A stretch of 64,000 bases of DNA. Source: JANQPC01 sp039208375 (GTDB lineage: Bacteria; Pseudomonadota; Alphaproteobacteria; Rhodobacterales; Rhodobacteraceae). The stretch covers positions 1-64,000 of the forward strand of contig JBCCRC010000012.1 of the NCBI GenBank assembly GCA_039208375.1. The letters run 5' to 3'. Shown here piece by piece: positions 59,583 to 64,000 of this stretch. The translations under genes were made by a program, and so were the position numbers. Under the pieces are notes generated by a model, which saw only the letters and a list, made by a program, of their open reading frames with translations, had not been told where the DNA came from and did no database searches. The stretch's first letter is position 1. The number at the start of each line of letters is the position of its first letter.

Positions 59583-60256
59583 CTGCCCGCGTTCTTCACC
59601 CGCCTACTATTCTCCATGGCGCCGCATGCCATGCGGCCCCGTTCTGGCCCGAAGGACGGGCGCTCACCCTGCCTGGGCACGGGATCGTGCCGCGCGCCCC
59701 TGCCACCGTTGAGGCCTATGCCGAATACATCGCGATGCATCTGCCGCCGCGTGGCGCGCTTATCGGCCATTCTCTGGGCGGCATGGTGGCGCTCACCCTG
59801 GCCGCGCGCCTCGGTGACGCCGTGAAGGCGCTCGTTCTGGTGGATACGCCGCTGCGCTTGCCGCTAGGGCCTCTGCATCGCTTGGGTATGGCTATGATCC
59901 CTGGCCTGGCCCGCGCGCCCCAGCTGATTGCCGAAGTGATCTGCCGGCGTACATCGAACCGCGCCGCCCGCCCGGCGATCCGCGCCTCGATTGCGTCGAT
60001 GACGCCTGCTGGGCTGCGGGATGCGATGCGCGCCGCGCTGGCCTTCAACGGCTGGCCGCTCCTGGCTCGGGTCACTTGCCCTGTGCTTGCCGTTTGGGGG
60101 CAGGCGAGCCTGCTGACCAAGCAGGCCGAGGCCGCAGCGATCGACGCGCTTCCGGCGGGCCGGTCCGTCACCTATCCCGGCGGCCATCTCGTGCAGTTTG
60201 ACCACCCCGACCGCTTCGCTGCCGATGTAACGCGTTTTCTCGAGGCGCATCCATGA
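59579..60256 (+). CDS. Alpha/beta hydrolase 1 embedded in the C-P lyase operon
   Basis: From GTG 59579 (GTGA overlap with phnJ) the 225-residue protein has oxyanion LHGA (12-15), ALTLPGHGIVPRAPATVEAY and nucleophile Ser65 in LIGHSLGGMVALTLAARLG. His203 lies in YPGGHLVQFDHP. The usual Asp after strand 7 is replaced (VWGQASLLT), so the acid may be Asp89 (LVLVDTP) after strand 6. The lid region is about residues 92-155. It is a paralogue of the next gene, sharing PGHG-x-x-PRA...TVE and GHSLGGMVA. Hydrolases are not part of the E. coli phn operon; an ester, lactone or amide linked to a phosphonate could be the substrate, but this is unproven. Confidence 0.82.
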   Translation: MTARVLHPPTILHGAACHAAPFWPEGRALTLPGHGIVPRAPATVEAYAEYIAMHLPPRGALIGHSLGGMVALTLAARLGDAVKALVLVDTPLRLPLGPLHRLGMAMIPGLARAPQLIAEVICRRTSNRAARPAIRASIASMTPAGLRDAMRAALAFNGWPLLARVTCPVLAVWGQASLLTKQAEAAAIDALPAGRSVTYPGGHLVQFDHPDRFAADVTRFLEAHP

Positions 60257-60939
60257 CGGGCCAGGGAATGGTGACGGAAACTGTTTGGCTGCACGGCGCG
60301 GGCCTCGCGGGCGCGACATGGGCGGGCTTTGGCGGGTATGCGCCCGATCTTCCGGGCCATGGCACGGCGCCCCGTGCGGCCACGCCTACTGTTGAGTCCT
60401 TTGCCGATGCGCTCACCCCCGCCTTGCCTGAGCGGATGCACCTTGTCGGCCACTCCCTCGGCGGCATGGTTGCCGTTGAGCTGGCCGCGCGCCTCAAAGA
60501 TCGTGTGCTTTCGCTGGTGACGGTGGAGGCTGTGCCCACGGTTCAACTTGGCATGTTCATGCGCTTCGCGGCCCGGTCCGCTATGGGCCTCTTTCGCCTG
60601 ATCGGGCCACGCGGCGTCGCTCGCCTGTCCGGGCTTGGCCAACCTGCCGACGTTGCAAAACACATTCGCCCGTATATCGCAGCGATGAAGCCCGGCGCGA
60701 TGGACGACAGTCTAACTGCCGCCTTCGCTTACGACGCCCGCCCCCGGTTGGCGCATGTCAGCGCACCGGCGCTTGTCATCGTGGGCCGCAAGAACCGCCA
60801 AACCCATGCTGGCGCCCGCATGATGGCCGAGATGCTAGGCGCGCCGTTTCAGGTGATGGACGGCGGCCACATCCTTCACGTCGAGGCGCCCGAAGCTCTG
60901 CGACGCCACATTGCCGACTTTCAAGGGAGCCTTGGATGA
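60253..60939 (+). CDS. Alpha/beta hydrolase 2 embedded in the C-P lyase operon
   Basis: ATG 60253 overlaps hydrolase 1 by 4 nt, and its own stop overlaps phnK by 4 nt. The 228-residue protein has oxyanion LHGAGLAGATW (13-23), YAPDLPGHGTAPRAATPTVE, nucleophile Ser68 in LVGHSLGGMVAVELAAR and His206 in DGGHILHVEAPE. The strand-7 acid position reads GRKNRQTH with Asn in place of Asp; Glu92 (TVEAVP) after strand 6 is a candidate acid. Lengths and motif spacing match hydrolase 1, implying tandem duplication and divergence. The substrate is unknown. Confidence 0.82.
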   Translation: MTGQGMVTETVWLHGAGLAGATWAGFGGYAPDLPGHGTAPRAATPTVESFADALTPALPERMHLVGHSLGGMVAVELAARLKDRVLSLVTVEAVPTVQLGMFMRFAARSAMGLFRLIGPRGVARLSGLGQPADVAKHIRPYIAAMKPGAMDDSLTAAFAYDARPRLAHVSAPALVIVGRKNRQTHAGARMMAEMLGAPFQVMDGGHILHVEAPEALRRHIADFQGSLG

Positions 60940-61706
60940 CCCCGTTACTGTCTGCCCGCGCGATCACCAAGCGCTATGGCCCACATATCGGATGCGCCGA
61001 TGTGAGTTTCGATCTCTACCCCGGCGAGGTCATGGGCATCGTCGGTGAAAGCGGATCGGGAAAAACCACGCTTCTCAATTGCCTTGCGGGACAACTAGAC
61101 CCTGACAGCGGCGCGGTTGTCTTCGACACGCGTGTGGATGGGCCTCGCGACACGCGCAAGATGAGTGAACCCGAGCGCCGCATGCTCGGCCGCACCGATT
61201 GGGCCTTCGTTCACCAGCATGCCCGAGATGGCCTGCGCATGAACGTGTCAGCTGGCGGCAACGTGGGCGAACGGCTTATGGCGGTGGGCGCGCGCCGCTA
61301 CGCCACGATCCGTGCCGAGGCCGCCGAATGGCTGGAGCGGGTGGAGATCGATCCCGCTCGGATCGACGATCGCCCAACCACCTTTTCTGGCGGTATGCAA
61401 CAGCGCCTTCAGATTGCGCGCAACCTCGTGACGGGCCCGCGGCTTGTGTTCATGGACGAGCCCACCGGTGGGCTTGACGTGAGCGTGCAAGCCCGGCTGC
61501 TCGATCTTCTGCGCGGCCTCGTGCGCGGGATGGGGCTCTCGGCGATTGTGGTCACCCACGATCTTGCCGTTGTGCGCCTGCTCGCCGACCGGCTGATGGT
61601 GATGAAAGGCGGGAATGTAGTGGAAGCCGGGCTTACCGATCAGGTGCTCGACGATCCCCAGCACCCCTATACCCAACTGCTCGTCAGTTCCGTTCTTCAG
61701 GTCTGA
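60936..61706 (+). CDS. phnK: C-P lyase complex ABC-type ATPase PhnK
   Basis: The 256-residue protein has Walker A GIVGESGSGKTTLLNCLAG, Q-loop AFVHQHARDGLRMNVSAGGN (the PhnK-specific QHxRDGLRM form), signature FSGGMQQRLQIARNLVTG, Walker B LVFMDEPTGGLDVSVQARLL and switch VVTHDLAVVRLLADRL. PhnK binds the PhnGHIJ core and drives its conformational cycle with PhnL. It is not a transporter subunit, as no permease partners it. It starts with an ATGA overlap on hydrolase 2. Confidence 0.95.
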   Translation: MTPLLSARAITKRYGPHIGCADVSFDLYPGEVMGIVGESGSGKTTLLNCLAGQLDPDSGAVVFDTRVDGPRDTRKMSEPERRMLGRTDWAFVHQHARDGLRMNVSAGGNVGERLMAVGARRYATIRAEAAEWLERVEIDPARIDDRPTTFSGGMQQRLQIARNLVTGPRLVFMDEPTGGLDVSVQARLLDLLRGLVRGMGLSAIVVTHDLAVVRLLADRLMVMKGGNVVEAGLTDQVLDDPQHPYTQLLVSSVLQV

Positions 61707-61715
61707 GGCCACGCT

Positions 61716-62399
61716 ATGATCCACGTTTCGAACCTGTCAAAGACCTTCACGCTTCACAATCAGGGCGGCGCAACGATTGAGGTGCTTGCCGGCTGCGGGT
61801 TAGAGGTCGCCGCGGGCGAATGCGTGGCGTTGACCGGTATGTCCGGCGCGGGCAAATCCACCGTGATGCGCATCCTCTACGGCAACTATCTGGCGGCGTC
61901 GGGGGAGGTTGTGATCGGCGGCACCGATCTGACCCGCGCCGAGCCGCGCGAAATCCTTGCGTTGCGGCGCAGCACATTGGGCTATGTCAGCCAGTTTTTG
62001 CGCGTGGTGCCCAGGGTGCCCACGCTTGATGTGGTTGCCGAGCCGCTGCTGCTGAACGGCGCCACGCCCGAGGCGGCGCAGGCCGCAGCGCGCGCGATGT
62101 TGGCGCGTCTCAACGTGCCCGAACGGCTTTGGGCGCTTTCGCCGACAACGTTCTCAGGTGGCGAGCAGCAAAGAATCAACGTGGCGCGCGGCTTCGTGCA
62201 CCCATATCCTGCGCTCTTGTTGGATGAGCCGACGGCCAGCCTTGATGGCACCAATCGCGAGGTGGTGCTTGACCTCATCGATGGGGCCAAGGGCAGGGGT
62301 GCCGCGATCGTGGGCATTTTCCACGATGAAGGCGCTCGCCGCCGCGTGGCCGATCGCGAGATTGATGTGACAAGATTTGCGCCAGGGGAAGCCGCATGA
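61716..62399 (+). CDS. phnL: C-P lyase complex ABC-type ATPase PhnL
   Basis: The 227-residue protein begins MIHVSNLSKTFTLHNQGG. It has Walker A GMSGAGKSTVMRILYGNY, STLGYVSQFLRVVPRVPTLD (PhnL-type Q-loop), signature FSGGEQQRINVARGFVHPYP, Walker B ALLLDEPTASLDGTNREVVL and switch FHDEGARRRVADR. It binds PhnK in the fully assembled C-P lyase. It starts 9 nt after phnK, and its stop is overlapped by phnN (ATGA). Confidence 0.95.
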   Translation: MIHVSNLSKTFTLHNQGGATIEVLAGCGLEVAAGECVALTGMSGAGKSTVMRILYGNYLAASGEVVIGGTDLTRAEPREILALRRSTLGYVSQFLRVVPRVPTLDVVAEPLLLNGATPEAAQAAARAMLARLNVPERLWALSPTTFSGGEQQRINVARGFVHPYPALLLDEPTASLDGTNREVVLDLIDGAKGRGAAIVGIFHDEGARRRVADREIDVTRFAPGEAA

Positions 62400-62947
62400 C
62401 CGGGCGACTGATCGGCGTGGTCGGCCCTTCCGGCGTGGGTAAAGACAGCGTCATGGCAGGCCTGGCGGCCGAGCCGCGCTTCACTATCGCGCGCCGGGTG
62501 ATCACACGGGCGCCGGAACTCGGTGGGGAAGACTATGATCCCGTGAGCGAAGCGGTGTTCGAGCAAATGATCGCTCGCGATGCCTTCTGCCTGCACTGGC
62601 GCGCGCATGGCCTGTCTTACGGCATTCCCGTGGCCGTTGCGGTGCAGGTTGAGGCCGGCGGGGAGGTGCTTGTGAACTTATCACGATCGGTTCTGCGCAT
62701 AGCTCAAAAGCGATTTGCCCGTTTCGTCGTGCTAAACATCACGGCTGCCCCGGAAACGCTGGCAGCCCGGCTGGCGGCGCGCGGGCGAGAGAGTGACGCC
62801 GAAATCGGGCGTCGCCTATCTCGCGCCACCTATCCTTTGCCAGATGGCGTACCGATCCTGAGCATCGCTAATGACGGCGCGCTTAACGAAACTGTGGCGG
62901 CCGCCCGTGCGCGCTTGGCCCTCGAACCGCTTGAAGAGAAACGATGA
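62396..62947 (+). CDS. phnN: Ribose 1,5-bisphosphate phosphokinase
   Basis: The 183-residue guanylate-kinase-like protein has P-loop VVGPSGVGKDSVMAGLA, RVITRAPELGGEDYDPVSEA, FCLHWRAHGLSYGIPVAVAV and a C-terminal RESDAEIGRRLSRATYPLPD segment. PhnN converts ribose 1,5-bisphosphate to PRPP, linking phosphonate breakdown to nucleotide synthesis. It overlaps both phnL and phnM by 4 nt. Confidence 0.94.
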   Translation: MTGRLIGVVGPSGVGKDSVMAGLAAEPRFTIARRVITRAPELGGEDYDPVSEAVFEQMIARDAFCLHWRAHGLSYGIPVAVAVQVEAGGEVLVNLSRSVLRIAQKRFARFVVLNITAAPETLAARLAARGRESDAEIGRRLSRATYPLPDGVPILSIANDGALNETVAAARARLALEPLEEKR

Positions 62948-64000
62948 ACGAATTCCGGCTACCTCTGCCCTCCACCGCTGAAGAGCTCTGCCTTGCCAAT
63001 GCGAGTATCGTCTTGCCGGATCGTGTGATGCGCGGCGCAGTGCATGTCGCAGGTGGTGAGATTGCAGGTGTGACAGAAGGCGATCAGGTTCCTTCGGGCG
63101 CAACGAACTGCGCCGGCGATACGCTCATCCCTGGCCTCGTGGAGTTGCACACCGACAACCTCGAACGCCATATCGAGCCGCGCCCGAAGGTGGAAATGCC
63201 CCATGTGAGCGCCATTCTCGCCCATGACGGCGAACTGGCCTCTTGCGGCATCACAACTGTATTCGATGCTCTGCGCGTGGGTTCGGTAATGGAAGCCTCG
63301 ACGAATTACGGAAAGTACGCCCGCGCCGTGGCGACCGAGATCCTCGATCTGCGCGCTGCGGACGCATTGAGAATTCGCCACCTCATACACCTGCGCGCTG
63401 AGATCTGCTCTGATACCCTAATCGAAGAATTCGCTGAATTCGGGCCCAAGGATCGCGTTGGCCTTGTCAGTTTGATGGATCACACCCCGGGCCAGCGGCA
63501 GTTTCGCGATCTGACACAGCTGAAAACCTACCTCTCCAGCAAATATGCCTTTAGCGATATCGAGTTTTCGGCCCATGTGGAGCGTCAGAAGGCCCGCCGC
63601 GCGAAAATTGGCGATGCCCACGAGCAGGCTACAGTGTCCGAGGCCGCGCGACTTGGCGCAACGCTTGCCAGTCACGACGATACCACGGCTGACCATGTGG
63701 CCCATTCACAGGCGCTGGGCATCGAGCTTGCCGAGTTCCCGACGACGATTGAAGCCGCAGAGGCCTGCCGTGCCGCCGGGATACGTATCATCATGGGCGC
63801 GCCGAACCTGATCCGCGGCGGCTCGCATTCCGGCAATGTGTCGGCGGGCGCGTTGGCCGAGGCCGATCTGCTCGACATCGTTTCGTCGGATTATGCCCCT
63901 TCGCTCCTGATTGCTGCCGCGTGGAAGCTGGCTGCAGTGTGGAAAGATCTGCCCAAGGCGGTAGCCACGGTCACAGCGGCGCCTGCCGCAGCCGCGCATT
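62944..64000 (+). CDS. phnM: RPnTP hydrolase PhnM (cut by window end)
   Basis: ATG 62944 (ATGA overlap with phnN) opens a frame of at least 352 residues that runs off the window; full PhnM is roughly 380. It is an amidohydrolase-fold enzyme: LIPGLVELHTDNLERHIEPR with the metal-binding H-x-D, HVSAILAHDGELASCGITTV, LIHLRAEICSD, VSLMDHTPGQRQFRD, TLASHDDTTADHVAHS, MGAPNLIRGGSHSGNVSA and the metal-ligand Asp in DIVSSDYAPS. PhnM removes diphosphate from 5-triphosphoribosyl phosphonate before PhnJ acts. The cyclic-phosphodiesterase gene phnP is not visible and may follow beyond 64000. Confidence 0.95.
   Translation, partial: MNEFRLPLPSTAEELCLANASIVLPDRVMRGAVHVAGGEIAGVTEGDQVPSGATNCAGDTLIPGLVELHTDNLERHIEPRPKVEMPHVSAILAHDGELASCGITTVFDALRVGSVMEASTNYGKYARAVATEILDLRAADALRIRHLIHLRAEICSDTLIEEFAEFGPKDRVGLVSLMDHTPGQRQFRDLTQLKTYLSSKYAFSDIEFSAHVERQKARRAKIGDAHEQATVSEAARLGATLASHDDTTADHVAHSQALGIELAEFPTTIEAAEACRAAGIRIIMGAPNLIRGGSHSGNVSAGALAEADLLDIVSSDYAPSLLIAAAWKLAAVWKDLPKAVATVTAAPAAAAH

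Overview
The window is GC-rich chromosomal DNA of an alphaproteobacterium, most likely a marine member of the Roseobacter/Paracoccus group (Rhodobacteraceae sensu lato). The signs are the complete beta-hydroxyaspartate cycle cluster, a fructose-type FrcABC transporter, paired DUF1127 micro-proteins, an isolated TAXI-type TRAP binding protein, a PuuD-type membrane urate oxidase and a long alphaproteobacterial C-P lyase operon. This is inferred from gene families and synteny; no 16S gene is present.

Layout. (1) 1-6350 is a poorly packed stretch: a few intact genes (alpha/beta hydrolase, VIT-family and ZIP-family metal transporters) lie among decayed frames, including a short-chain dehydrogenase whose catalytic tyrosine codon is a stop. 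A tRNA-Gly(GCC) sits at its right edge. (2) 6587-14188 holds an isolated TAXI binding protein and a minus-strand valine-catabolism operon (mmsA, carboxylate-amine ligase, GT25 glycosyltransferase, acyl-CoA dehydrogenase, 3-hydroxyisobutyryl-CoA hydrolase, mmsB). (3) 14353-17209 is housekeeping: CBS protein, coaD, two DUF1127 genes, gap and a 48-residue membrane peptide. (4) 17309-27345 is a glyoxylate-centred block: bhcR and bhcABCD (glyoxylate to oxaloacetate), next to purine-ring degradation genes (puuD, hiuH, a puuE-uraD fusion, allA) whose last step releases glyoxylate. (5) 27466-31969 contains a chemoreceptor with a stand-alone periplasmic PDC sensor, a phosphoglycolate phosphatase-like enzyme and a redoxin. 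(6) 32040-36365 is frcA-frcC-frcB with a divergent ROK regulator. (7) 36350-50600 holds two divergent operons. One encodes a MalFGK-type sugar ABC importer, a PfkB kinase, two unknown proteins and malonyl-CoA synthetase. The other encodes a SAF-domain oxidoreductase, an acetoin-dehydrogenase-like E1alpha/E1beta/E2 complex whose E2 carries an alpha/beta hydrolase instead of an acyltransferase, and a SorC-type regulator. Its substrate is not identifiable and it is the best candidate for an undescribed catabolic pathway. (8) 50743-64000 is the phosphonate system: phnCDEE, a hexapeptide transferase, phnF, then phnGHI-J-(two alpha/beta hydrolases)-KLN-phnM, cut by the window end.

The genes suggest an osmo-organotroph of seawater or similar habitats that salvages C, N and P from purines, glycolate/glyoxylate, branched-chain amino acids, sugars and phosphonates. 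Most operons use 1-nt (TGATG) or 4-nt (ATGA/GTGA) overlaps, which help fix starts. The most unusual items are the two tandem hydrolases inside the C-P lyase operon, the opposite-strand membrane micro-protein between phnI and phnJ, the sugar/thiamine-diphosphate-complex cluster, and the stop codon placed on the catalytic Tyr of the dehydrogenase.
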